A DNA stretch of 64,000 bases from Pyrenochaeta sp. MPI-SDFR-AT-0127 (lineage: Eukaryota > Ascomycota > Dothideomycetes > Pleosporales > Cucurbitariaceae), in the NCBI GenBank assembly GCA_020747015.1, contig JAGTJM010000039.1, positions 62,001-126,000 of the forward strand, written 5' to 3'. Shown piece by piece: positions 43,417 through 54,576 of the stretch (within the stretch, counting starts at the first letter, position 1; each line of letters opens with the position of its first letter). A program made the position numbers and the translations under genes. The notes beneath the pieces are model-generated. The model ran no database searches. It was given only the letters and a program-made list of their open reading frames with translations, and was not told the DNA's origin.

Positions 43417-46400
43417 TTTGACGAGGGCCAATACGTGGTGCTCGAACAGTCGAAATAAGACCTATTTGTGTAGGTAAGGTAGGCCAACTACGTGTGGCGT
43501 AGTGTAAAGCAAGTTCAGATGGAGAAAAGTTGGAGAAGAGTAATCAAGATGGATTTCGAGCAGTACCTTGAACCGCATAAATAGTGTTGAGGCGCGGAGG
43601 CTCCCAGAGTCTACTGGCAGTGGAGCCCATTGTCAGCAAAATGCATCGCATCACCGCCTTCTGTTCCGACGGCTTGAACGTGATCGGGAAAATGAACATT
43701 CTCGCACGAGCCCAAATACAATGGGGCGAATGATGTAACACGTTGTCGGCGGACGTTGATATGGGCAACCTGCCAAAGAAACGACCAAGGACCTGTTCGG
43801 TGCTCTGCTTTGCGTCTGATTGGCTAAGGCCTGCTCCGAAAGTATCGGCTTATGTTATTGCAGAGCCGCTCTAAATTTCCCCTTGTCCTGGTCGGAAGGA
43901 TTAACTAGATAGGCCTAAGTTCTACCCCTTTAGGCTGCCAAGGCTCCGCTTCAGAGCTGCTGGTCACGGCCAACATCTCTGGCTACCAGCTTCAGTTCGC
44001 CAAAGTCTTTTGCTCACGTTTGCAAGCCGGGAAACCGAGAGCGACCGAACAAGTCCCAAACCAGACAATAGGCGACCAGGAAATTCCTTCAGCGCTCATG
44101 ATCGGACAGGCCAGAAAAGGACCGAGAAGCAGGGGGGCCCGTAGTGCGGTTCTCGCCCCACTGTATCGATTTTATCAAGGCCTTCCGTTGTTGATGCTCT
44201 CCAGCGCCAACGCTGCTTCTCTAATATGCATCTCTCCAATAGCCAGTTCCCTAGAAATTCTGGGTTTGTGGAGTAAATGACACGAAACAGAATTTCGACG
44301 TTCTTTGTAGGATGGAGTGGTGTTCAAGCCCAGGGAGCCATTGAGTCCTAGGTCCGGAATTCATCTGTTCAGTGGAGTCGGAGTCGATCAAGCCCCATGA
44401 TAGTAGTTGGCAAAGAGTGGGCCGCCGCCGAAGTAAGGCGGGAATGCTTCTGCGACGCGGGTATTTATGGGGCGCTAATAGATTCCCTGGAGCTGAAAGT
44501 GACGTAAAGGTTCGTCAGAGAGGTCTATTTCTGGGAGCATCGCTCCTTTGCTCAAGTACATACGATGTAGAGGTACACTGATAGGGAGTACATGCCTTAC
44601 CTGCCCACTAAGGTAGGTATTCGAACGTTTTCTACCCCACTCGACGTATGTTTGATGTACCTCAATGTGGCTATTTTACGCCAACCAGGACGATACCTTC
44701 GTACGAGACATCGAGTATTAGCCGTGTTAAAATCTTGCGAAACGGGTTTTAACCAAGCTTTTAGCATGCTCAGCCGATCAGATGAGAAGAATTTCCCTCC
44801 CTCCTAACGCAACGTTTCGTCGTGTGCTCTCAATGCCGCGGGCGATACAGTGGAGTGACTTGGGTGATGCTTTCTCACCAATGCCGATCTTGACCGAGAA
44901 AGCACTATGTTGAACGCAGAACAGTGACGCCGAGGTTGCAACACTAGCGTGCCGTGCGGCTGCAGGTGAACCGTAGCACCTCAAAAATCTTCAGCAGAAA
45001 CTCTGATTTCGCAAAAAAGAGGGTCGTGGTGGAGAACAGTATGAGCATCGGGTGATCGGCATGGTGACGCAAGCTCTCTCGAATGCATAATCTTCGCCTC
45101 GAAAAGTGTTCAGTTGGCCGAAGTATAGCCGGACAGTGTTGTTGGACAAGTGCTGGACGCATTGGGTACGCTACAAGAGGGTAAAAGCTGCTCATGATAT
45201 CTGCTGGGGGTCTATGAGTGTTAGCTCATGACATACCTATGCATGGAAAATAGTTCAAGTATCGAAGCACGATCAATTGAACAGAAAGTGTGGTCAGTGC
45301 TAGAATTGAACTTACTAGGGCGCTTATAGCGTATGCTTTCGCACACAAGACATGGCATATTTGAGCAATTTCGCAAGCTTGCAGCGCTCCCCATGATGAA
45401 TACAGAAAATTCAGCGATATCTATCCCCATGGGGAGCGAGATCGTTTATAAAGACTGTGTCGGAAGCCTTTACTCCGGATTGTGGAGCAGAGACTCATTT
45501 CCAAGTCGGATCCCGCCAATGGTCAATACCAGTGACAAAGAGGCTGAACGCCGTTCCACTAAGCGCGATTCATTTGGGGCATACTATCACCGATCTCGAA
45601 CAAAAGCCGGCTTAACCATAGACTCAAAGTTGCTTTGACACAATGCTCATGAAGAAACAGTACTTTCGAAATGTTCAGCAGAGAGTCCGTGCGTATGAAC
45701 ACAGATAGGAATGTTGCATCTGTCATGCTTTGGGGCTTATCTGGAGATAATATAGTGTATAGAGATATTGAAAAGTGCTTATTCATGATGGAGAAGAAAT
45801 CAAAGAAGTAGGAAAGAAATGCGAGCTCAAATGTACCAGGTGTGTTTAACGTTGTGATGGTATGGCTAACGAAAGACTAGTCGACGCGCGGGCAATGGAC
45901 AAGGAGGCCAAATAGCACTTCGTCTCTCCTGGAGACCCACAATAGAGTCCTGAAAGATATTCGTAGTATCGTGATCGGTACAGCAGTTCCGTTGCATATA
46001 GGAAGATGGTGTAGAAATGTGGAGGAGACGCACAGACATGTGGAGGAGTTGCACCGACAGCACATGCTCAAGTTGATCCACAACATGAAGCTCGATATGT
46101 TCGCGTACTAGATTCCAAAACATTGCGTGATGGAAATATTGTTAAGATTCATTCCATGGTTAAATTGTTGTCGTTATTTCGCCAGAATATCTCGTGGAAG
46201 TAACAAGGTTGACCAACACAGCAGACAATAGAATGAGAATTACAGGTACTGCCCATTATCTGTCTACACCCAATACTTCTTGATTGCGGACCGTTTTGGT
46301 TTGCTTCGATCGGTTGAGGCGTTGCACCGCGCATGCAAACACTGTGGGGATGTGGGTGTCGACGGTGGGGTAGCTGCAGGGGAGGTTGGGGAAAGCCTCG

Positions 46401-46547
46401 GTACAATCGTCAGGCCTCAAGACTCGCTATCCGCTGCATCACTCGACCGCTATTGATTACTGTCAATAGAGCTCTTATTGGCGCTACCTGTCATTGAGTT
46501 CCGACACATCAACCGATTTCAGAAGTATCTCATTGCATTCATACATA
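43417..46547. other. 3.1 kb divergent intergenic region, no gene seen
   Basis: Separates the sugar transporter from the CoA ligase. The hexamer GGCTAA (XlnR-type core) occurs at 43822-43827, about 400 bp upstream of the transporter start. Open frames are short and unsupported. Confidence 0.45.
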
Positions 46548-48381
46548 ATGCCGTGGCTGTCGCAGGAGTCGTACCCGCTACCAGAAGAGGATCTGGTTTC
46601 TTTTACTTTTGGTAACAATGCAGCCGATTACGATGATGATAAGCCGGTCTTTTCTTCCCCAGCGGCCATTTTGAATTCGGTATTGACTTTGAGCTCAGAT
46701 ATACCACGATGCTGATGATGAGAGCCGAACATTGTCCCGCCGTCAAGGTCGCAATGTGGTGAGAAAACTCGTTGCCGGCTTCCGCAAAGCAGGTTTGAAG
46801 AAGGGAGACTGTTTTGCCATTACATCTTTCAATGATATCATGTATCCCATGGTCCTCCTGGGCGGTGTGGGAGCAGGTGGTGTGTTCTCTGGGACGAACC
46901 CAGCGTATCGTGTTGCTGAGATGCGACATCATATCCGTACCGCTCAGGTCAAGTTCTTTGTCGTCGAACCAGAGATGCTAGACGTAGTAGTAGAGGGAGC
47001 AACGGCGGAAGGAATACCTAAAGAAAATATCTTTGTTTTTAACGTCCGCGGTCAGACCACACCCGATGGCTTCCGGTCGTGGGAGTGGTTGCTTCAACAA
47101 GGAGAAGAAAACTGGAATCGTATCACTGATCTTAGCACATTAAAGACTACGGACGTCGCCAGATTGACAACTTCGGGCACGACTGGTCTTCCAAAGACCG
47201 CCTGCCAAAGCCACTACAATGCCACAAGTTACCATGCTATGACCGCTACGATATCCGAGGGCAAGATACCATGGCAGGCAAAGAATATCTCTCCTCTCCC
47301 AATGTTCCACGTAGCCACTGTCCCCGCCGTTCACGCCTCGCCTTTTCGATCTGGTCACCCAATTTGGATCATGCGGCGCTTTGAGCTTGAGCCTTATCTT
47401 GCCGCGATCGAGAAGCATCAGATTACCAATCTGGGCATGGTACCACCACTCGTCATTGCCATCATCAATAGTCCATTGACCATGAAATATAGCCTCAAGA
47501 GTGTACGATCGGTCGGTGTCGGTGCCGCACCTCTCGATGCTGGAAGTCAGAGAAGGCTGAGAGAGCTGTGTGCACCAGATTGCAAGTGTACACAAGTCTG
47601 GGGGATGACGGAGACTACTAGTGCGATTACATTATTCTACTATCCAGAAGCCGATGACACAGGTAGTGTCGGAAGGCTCATGCCAAATACTGATGTCAAG
47701 TTCGCTGCCCGATCAAGTCTACACTTGGTTTATGATACTGACAGATGCTAGACTCGTGGACGAGGATGGCAAGGATATCACCGCTTTCGATGTGCGTGGC
47801 GAGGTTTGTGTGCGCGGTCCAACAGTTGTTCGCGCCTACCACAACAATCCAAAGGCGAATGCTGAGACATGGGATGAAGATGGCTACTTGCATACCGGAG
47901 ACATCTTGTATTGCGATAGCAAAACGAAGAAATGGTACATCATGGACCGCAAGAAGGTACTGCACTTATCCCTGTTCGGAAGATCTTCATCGTCCCTCAT
48001 CCAGATCGATGATATACTAACAACCACCAGGAACTCATTAAAGTCCGTGGTTTCCAAGTAGCTCCCCCCGAACTTGAAGCTGTACTCCTCGAAGCAGCCG
48101 ATAGAATCGTCGATGTTGCCGTCATAGGTCTGAAAGCGAAGCCTGGTTCTGACACGGAATCACCTCGCGCCTACGTTGTTCGAAAGCCCGGAACTAACAT
48201 TACAGAAGAGGAGGTGAAGGCCTTGGTCAAGGAGAAATTAGCAAGCTATAAGCAGCTGACGGGTGGTGTTGTATTTCTCAAAGAGATACCGAAAAGCCCC
48301 AGTGGGAAGATTTTAAAGAGGATTCTGAGGGAGTGGGCGGATGCAGAGGTTGATGGCCAAGTTGAGAAGGCGAAACTATGA
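46548..48381 (+). CDS. 4-coumarate-CoA ligase-like acyl-CoA synthetase (peroxisomal)
   Basis: Seen: exons 46548-46646, 46699-47699, 47752-47956 and 48031-48381; introns of 52, 52 and 74 bp; 551 aa. The first donor is GTCTTT, which is weak, but it joins DDDKP to IYHDADDESRTLS as the family expects. Adenylation motifs: LTTSGTTGLPK (ATP/AMP loop, about 174-184), WGMTETTSA, the GYLHTGDI hinge block and the catalytic Lys in KSPSGKILKRI. The C-terminus is AKL, a type 1 peroxisomal targeting tripeptide. Family knowledge: fungal 4CL-like enzymes activate hydroxycinnamic, other aromatic or fatty acids with ATP and CoA; peroxisomal ones feed side-chain beta-oxidation. The start at MPWLSQESYPLP is preferred over the in-frame ATG at 46494, because it matches the usual N-terminus. 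Neighbours suggest coumarate or ferulate as substrate; that is inference. Confidence 0.92.
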
Positions 48382-48624
48382 ATGCATATCACAATGCACC
48401 ATAAACGGAACAGAAGTAGACACCATTCAACTAGATTCACTCACTATACTATTTTGCCACTATCTTGATATACTCGAATATATAGTTGATGTGAGAGATA
48501 TTCTTACAATCTTCATTCACAATAATCGTTACCCAACACCTGGCTCAATCACGAACAGTAGAGCCGTCAATTTCAATTCTTGTATGATAAGAGACCCTTT
48601 CAATACACGTTGGGTCTAAATATC

Positions 48625-50385
48625 CTATGTATCAACCTCCCTCACGAAGATGTTGGTGAAATCTGCCGGGTCTAGCACTGGCTCCCAGTCCCCAAACGAA
48701 TATATTCCAAACATAGTTCCGGTAAAAGCTCCCCCAACAGGGGGCATCACTGTCAGTTCCTCAACACCGAAATCAAATTCAGCAAGTATACTGCGTTGGC
48801 TCAAGCTCAAGGTGTAATTTGTCGGTGATGTTTTAGCGGAGATGTGAACTTGGGCTTGATCATCAAAGTCTTGCAATGTGGGTTTGCTGTTGTTCGCGAG
48901 AAGCGGAAAGAAAGTCTCCAACTTTCCAGCGGCGCCTGTAGGCTTCCTACACACCACTGTTCTCACGACTTTTCCGTCTACTTCCACGGCCGTGATACCG
49001 ATTGAAGCATATGAGTACATGCTCCACCATACTGCTATACCGGCTTCATACCCCTTCTTGCTGGGCCTGAATTCTATATCGGAGCAGAATTCTTCATGGT
49101 AGCTCTCTTGCTTTCGCAGAAGCATAGTCGGTGCTTCCGGCGACGAGAGCGCATAACATCCACCGTGCAGTCGCAGGTAGCCAGATCGTTCCGTAAGCGA
49201 GTAACATGATTTGAGAGGCGTGTTCTTCTGATACCAGCCGAGCTCGAGAGAAGATTGCTTAGAATTGATATTTGCGCGCCAGCGAATGTTCTCAGGCTTT
49301 GACTGAGTGATGAGCTGTACGGTAGGGTCGCGGCCTTCAGTAAGAAGAGTAATGTTCTTTCCGTTGTTGAATACAGGCCAGTCGTCCACCCACTGAACTT
49401 TCACCAGAAATGTCTCCCTTCCTGCACACTAGATCAGCATTTGTAATCACTTTCATCGATGCCAGGTGGACTCACCCAATTGTGGCTCCACGTATCCACT
49501 GTCCTTCTTCTTCACTGGTCTCACCCCGAGAAATACGCCCCACCACCTCCCTTCTGAATCTTCAATAATATCCGCATGCCCTGTTCTTTGCACTTCTTCA
49601 TCTGGCCCGTTGTACCACAGCGGCTTTCCTTGCGTTTCCCAGGGACCGTAGACCCCCTCGGTACTGCGAAAAACCCACTCTTGATGCCCTGCCTCTGTCC
49701 CACCTTCGGCGACAAAGAAGTAGTAGTATTTGCCCTTCCTCATGATATGGCTACCTTCTGCAACACCGTGAGGAGATTGTCTAATACAAACTGGCGGTGT
49801 GAGGGATCGACCCGTTGGCAGGGAGATCTCGGAAATATGAATCGCAAAATCCTTCAACTTCGAATTTGGGTCGCGATCTGCAATTTGAACAGTAGTGCTC
49901 AGATATGTCTTTCCATCATCATCATCCCAAAATACATCTTGATCAAACCCTGGGTTGTCAAAATACACTGGGTCACTCCAGCTCCCATCCGTGTCGATGT
50001 CGTCTGTCCAAACATAGAAGCCGCGAGGAAAGATGCGCTCATCACTGCTAGGACGGTAGCGGTGATACACGCCGTTAAATAGGTACCATCTCTTTTCTTC
50101 TTTTCGATACCTCAAAGTCGATGCCCAGCTGCCGGCTCCAGGTTCAACAGTGCGCAGATTGAGCTGCGACGCACGGGTCAAAGCGTGGCCTATCAATGTC
50201 CAGTTTATGAGATCAGTAGACCGATAAATTGCACAGCCAGGAAAGTATTCAAATGTCGAAGTGCTGAGGTAGAACGTAATTGGCGCGCCTGACGAGCTAG
50301 GTGGAACCGCACATATAGTTGGGTCCGGATTGAAGCCACGTATGATTGGATTCTGGAATGTCGAGGCGGGTTTCGAATCGCTCAT
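48625..50385 (-). CDS. GH43 glycoside hydrolase (beta-xylosidase / alpha-arabinofuranosidase type), intracellular
   Basis: Seen: exons 50385-49476 and 49421-48625 with a 54 bp intron; 568 aa. The five-bladed catalytic part starts with NPIIRGFNPDPTI (general base Asp, about residue 21). It continues with FDQDVFWDDDDGKTYL (pKa-modulating Asp) and GVAEGSHIMRKGKYYYFF (catalytic Glu). RTGHADIIEDSEGRWWGVFL closes the propeller. The second exon is a beta-sandwich C-terminal domain typical of larger GH43 xylosidases (IRWRANINSKQ, GIAVWWSMYSYASIGI). There is no signal peptide: the N-terminus is MSDSKPASTFQ. So it probably acts inside the cell on imported xylo- or arabinoxylo-oligosaccharides. It converges on the CoA ligase gene. 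GGCTAAA (XlnR consensus) is at 50805-50811, about 420 bp upstream. Confidence 0.93.
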
Positions 50386-51093
50386 GTTGTATTCTCCTAT
50401 TAAGGGCAGCTTTTTGAACTTTAGTCGCGGTTTCTGAAGATAACGGTGGGCTTAAGGCCAGTGGCATATCTCGGATCACTAATGCGCTAGTGGGACATTA
50501 TTCCACCAACCATTGCATCTAGAAGAATGGTGCAGGTGGAAGATCTGTGAGCCAGCTCAACTGAGCAGAGTCGGGGAATGCAAAAGACAGAATAACTTTG
50601 CCAACACGACGGAGTCATGCATGGTTGCAAATTTCCTTGGCTGAGAAGATAGCATCAAATTGAAAGTGAGAGCTACAAGACGTAATGTGCTTACACTTCC
50701 AGGCCTGTAAAAGCGGTAAGCAAATTTGCACGAGCAACCTTGGGTTGCGCCGTGATTGACTTTATTGTTGATGTGCTCAGCAAGGCAACAAGACGCAAGA
50801 ACGAGGCTAAACAGATATCATGCATCAACGATATTTTAATGATCAGAAATATAACTGCACCAGAGCTAAAAAAAAAAAATATGGTACTTGCTTGAAAAAG
50901 TCTACCAAGTGCTATTTACAACGATCAAACTTATGGAGAGTTAAAGACAACGGTGGTACTGAATGTACTCTACCGGGCTTACAAGGATCTGCACCCTTAA
51001 CGACACTCCCCCATCCCGCCATTCCATCATATATACAAGGGCCCCTCTCTATCAGGCGCAATGACAGTAAAAGCAAAGCCATGGTGGGATCCT
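50386..51093. promoter_or_regulatory. Promoter region of GH43 gene with XlnR-type site
   Basis: GGCTAAA at 50805-50811 matches the XlnR/Xyr1 xylan-regulator core. A poly-A run lies at about 50870-50878. One such site in 700 bp is only weak evidence. Confidence 0.3.
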
Positions 51094-52302
51094 CTAAGAG
51101 GTCGGTACAGCACCAGAAGGCGCAGCACCGCTGGGCATATCACCAGGAGCACCACCACCGCTGAAGCCGTCTTCATTTGCCACACCACCACCAGCCTGAT
51201 AATCAGCAGCAACGTTGTAATATTCATCATCTGTGTAATCGGCGGTAGCATTGATACCAATCTGGATCCAGGCCATCAAGCCGTCCGTAATGTCATCGCC
51301 TAAGTATACGAACTGCGGGAATGGGTCGTAGTCGTTTTCAGCCTGAATAATGGACCACATATCTTCGTCATTTGAAGTGTATGCTTGGGTGTTTTGGTTG
51401 TAAGGCTCGGTTGCTTCGACTGCCGCGACGAGTTCTTCAGGGTAGAAGAGCTGACCGATGTGAGTGACGGCTCCGTCAGCACCTGTCGTTCCGTTCTCAC
51501 GGACTGTTACATTTGTCTTGGTCAAGAGATGAGTGTGAATTGCGCGCCCCTCGTAGTGGCCTGGGAAGATAGTTTCGAATGTAACAACGCCGTCCTCATC
51601 TGTCTCTTGGACACCACGAAGGAAGGTGGTGTTCAGACCAGCCTGACCGGACTCCACACCACTGTAGGTGCCAGTTGCGTTGCAGTTCCAGACATCGACG
51701 TACAATTCTGGTACTGGCTCGCAGGTTGTGATGTCAACGTATTGAACCTCAAGGTATAGATCAACGCCTGCCTGATCTTCTTTGACATTCTTGCGGATCA
51801 GTTCTCCAGTAACATAATACGGGCCATCTGTGACCTCAGGTGCAAGGATACAGGATGTATTGGCTGCGAAGATCTCGCTAGCTAGTGTGTTGGGAGTATA
51901 GTCGACAGTGCCAGTCAAGTTGTGATTGATTGCCTCAAATTCTTGGAGAAGTGCCAGGTCGCGGCGGTACTTCTTTGATTCTAAATCGAGGTAAGTGGTT
52001 ACTCTTTTAAGTGAAATCGTTTGAATTATGATATACTCACTAGCAGCAATCCCGCGCTTCTCGCGAAGCTCGTTCAATGCGTTTGCACGGCGAGTCATGG
52101 ACCGTTGCATTAAAGCACGATGCTTGAGTGAATCCTGGCAGTTGCTCAAGGATCGCTTTGCCGCAGCAGCCCTCATCCCGCGAACATCGATTTGGCGTTT
52201 GACTTTTAACAAGTCATGCTTCTCGCCAGGATGCGCAACAACGGTGCTGATGAGCGAGGTGGCTGCGGCCGCCCCCGTGATGATAGACGCAAAATTGACC
52301 AT
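51094..52302 (-). CDS. Secreted intradiol ring-cleavage dioxygenase
   Basis: Seen: exons 52302-52041 and 51980-51094; 382 aa. The 60 bp intron has no stop and a length divisible by three, so it could be mistaken for coding; its donor GTGAGT and acceptor TTTAG are good. The ATG at 52302 opens a signal peptide (MVNFASIITGAAAATSLIST). The core has DGPYYVTGELIR (Tyr iron ligand), VDVWNCNATGTYSG, and GHYEGRAIHTHLL (Tyr, His, His ligands) with the Arg between them. The C-terminal 35 residues are Gly/Ala/Pro-rich. Family knowledge: non-haem Fe(III) enzymes cleave catechols or hydroxyquinol between the hydroxyls. Secreted fungal members act on lignin-derived or plant phenolics outside the cell; the substrate is not decided by sequence. 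Confidence 0.92.
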   Translation of the reverse strand: MVNFASIITGAAAATSLISTVVAHPGEKHDLLKVKRQIDVRGMRAAAAKRSLSNCQDSLKHRALMQRSMTRRANALNELREKRGIAASEYIIIQTISLKRVTTYLDLESKKYRRDLALLQEFEAINHNLTGTVDYTPNTLASEIFAANTSCILAPEVTDGPYYVTGELIRKNVKEDQAGVDLYLEVQYVDITTCEPVPELYVDVWNCNATGTYSGVESGQAGLNTTFLRGVQETDEDGVVTFETIFPGHYEGRAIHTHLLTKTNVTVRENGTTGADGAVTHIGQLFYPEELVAAVEATEPYNQNTQAYTSNDEDMWSIIQAENDYDPFPQFVYLGDDITDGLMAWIQIGINATADYTDDEYYNVAADYQAGGGVANEDGFSGGGAPGDMPSGAAPSGAVPTS

Positions 52303-52980
52303 AGTGACTTTGGGAAGGAGCAGAAATAAAGCAGAAGAGGTGGGGAATTTACTATCTGAATGTGAAGGAGTACTGGAATTGCAGTAAGAATGCAAGTGTG
52401 TTGATGAAGCTCTATCGGCGCCGTGTTTAGCGAACTTTATATTTGAGAGAAGGCTACATCCCTTTCTATGGCCACTGACCCGTCAGTTCATTCAGTGCTC
52501 TGCTTCGTCACAGCTCATGACGCGGCAACTAATTTTCATGCTCTTCAACATTTGACGAAAACGTTTCAAGGCTGTTTACCGCGAACGCGCGGATGGACCC
52601 GCTCGGTATGGCTTCGCCTCGACGTTGAGCGCCACCCAGCTGAAGATGAGCAACCAATCATGTGAATGTTATAGTTTATTACGCATTGCGTGGCCGTGCA
52701 ACTGTATTTTAATGCGTACGTATGCAACAGGATGTTGAAACAAACGGTTGTAGAAGTTGCCCAAGCGTGGGTGGACCTCGGTAGGAGCTTTAATTAGCAT
52801 CGGGAACGATCTTGTTTCGGTAATGAAATGACCGTGATTCGTTAGTCGACCCTTCAGGATCTCTGCGCTTGCGTGTCCAAGCCATGTCACGTTGTCGCAA
52901 GCTTTCGAAGCATTGTTGTGGCTTGGAATCAGGGGAATTTGTATGCACAACATTTCCGCTCCCCGCATTGATAGTAGTAC
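52303..52980. other. Intergenic (dioxygenase promoter, hydrolase 3' end)
   Basis: 678 bp. No frame or motif worth listing. Confidence 0.4.
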
Positions 52981-54179
52981 CTAGTTTTCAAGCAGCCACT
53001 TCACGCCCGCCAGGGTGTCCTCAACGAATTTTCTGCTTGCCTGAAGTTCAGGATAGTTCGTCCAGAACATATGTCCATACCCGCTGTACAATTCAAACCT
53101 CGTCAACACTGCGCTCTCTCGCAAGACTCGATCGTACAGTACAGCTTCATCCCGTAGTGGATCAAGACCACCAACTTGAAAAAAAGCTTTTGCGACTCCT
53201 TGGTGGCCGCTGGGATGGTTGTACGGATCCCATAACTGCGAATTTGCATCAGGTTCGTAGATGGTCTCGATCATGCCTGGCAGAAGCCCTTTCAAAACAG
53301 GGTCTTCGACGTTCTTGAAACGGGACTCGTATAAAGAAGAGAGAGGCGGAGGAACGTTGGTGTCGGGCAACAAGGCGGGAACGCAAAGATATTGACCACT
53401 AATAGGAGGGTCCAGCTTCTCGTCGCGAGACAGCAAAGCGAGGACAGCCGCAATGTTACCACCAGCCGATGCGCCACCAACAACGAGACCACGCGTTGGG
53501 GAGGCTTTGAGATTGTTGCTGTTTGCGATGGCCCACTTTAGCGCATCCCAGCAATCATTTACTCCGACCGGGAATTTATACTCAGGTGCGAGGCTGTCAT
53601 CATAAGTTTCATCTCGGAAAACCTGGCGTTTATGGGCCATGAATCTCATTGAGCGTACCGGTACTCCACGTTCACACAAACTGCTCCCAAATCTCTCGCG
53701 AACATTCGACAGTTCAGTTCTTCATCTGATAGATCACCCATAGACCAACCTCCCTCATGGTACATCATGATCAAGGGACTTCCGCCTTCGGGTGGTCCTC
53801 TGACAGGTTGATAGACACGAACGCGAATTGACGAGCCATCTCGAGTAGGTAAGTCATGTAATGTTTCTGCAACCATATCTGGGATAGGGCCTGGGATAGG
53901 GTATAGATGGCGTAATTTCTCAAGATGCGCGGCTCTTGCGGCTCGATGCTCCAGGAAGTCTGCGCCACCGATCTCAACGGGTCGTGCTTCGAAAGCCTGG
54001 ACCACAATGGTAAGCCACATCTATAAAGACAGATATTGCTGTGAAAAATAAGTTGCAGGAGTTGTCTCGCAAGATCTGTCATACTAGGAGGGTATCGTAT
54101 GATGACTTGGATTTACCTTCTTGTACTCCAAAGAGACCTCTCCAGACTTCAAGACTTCTTTTCGTGTGAGATGCGCCAT
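52981..54179 (-). CDS. Alpha/beta hydrolase, hormone-sensitive-lipase (HSL) family
   Basis: Seen: exons 54179-54117, 54020-53659 and 53593-52981; introns of 96 and 65 bp; 345 aa. The oxyanion motif is HEGGW (about residue 100) where the family has HGGGW or HGGGF. The nucleophile elbow is GGASAGG (Ser, about 186), the acid is in GGLDPLRDEA and the His is in YGHMF. Family knowledge: HSL-type enzymes hydrolyse short acyl or aryl esters, and some fungal members act on lactones or phenolic esters. There is no signal peptide, so it is likely cytosolic. The HEGG change may alter oxyanion-hole geometry but is compatible with activity. It is on the same strand as the dioxygenase and esterase. The start MAHLTRKEVLKSG with its short first exon is supported by phase 0 joining to MWLTIVVQAFE. 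Confidence 0.9.
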
Positions 54180-54576
54180 GCTTTAATTTTGAGAATAGTT
54201 TCAGGTCTGCAGAACGCTGAGTTTTGATGAGAGCGCAATTCAAGCACTTGCTGGCCGGGAGAACCGGAGAACCACAGCCTCGAGGTAGTAATGCGTGACG
54301 TCATCCCTTGCTATATATCCCCTTTTTCGCAATGCAAGCGAAGCGTCAACTGCAGTGAATAAAACTAATAATAAGAGGATCATAGAATCTTCATCATCAC
54401 CTCCTTCGATATCCTTGACTTATTCTCTCCATGGCTCTTAACCTGACAAAGTTATAGATCACATTGGACAAACACAAGTTTTAAATAGTTGTGTGCCAGC
54501 GGTTGCTCTGATACTAATCAAATTATGGTAGCAAGATACGTTGAAAGCTAATGTTTAAAGCATAAAATTGCTTGCA
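54180..54576. other. Intergenic between two minus-strand genes
   Basis: 397 bp holding the hydrolase promoter and the esterase 3' end. Nothing further is seen. Confidence 0.4.
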
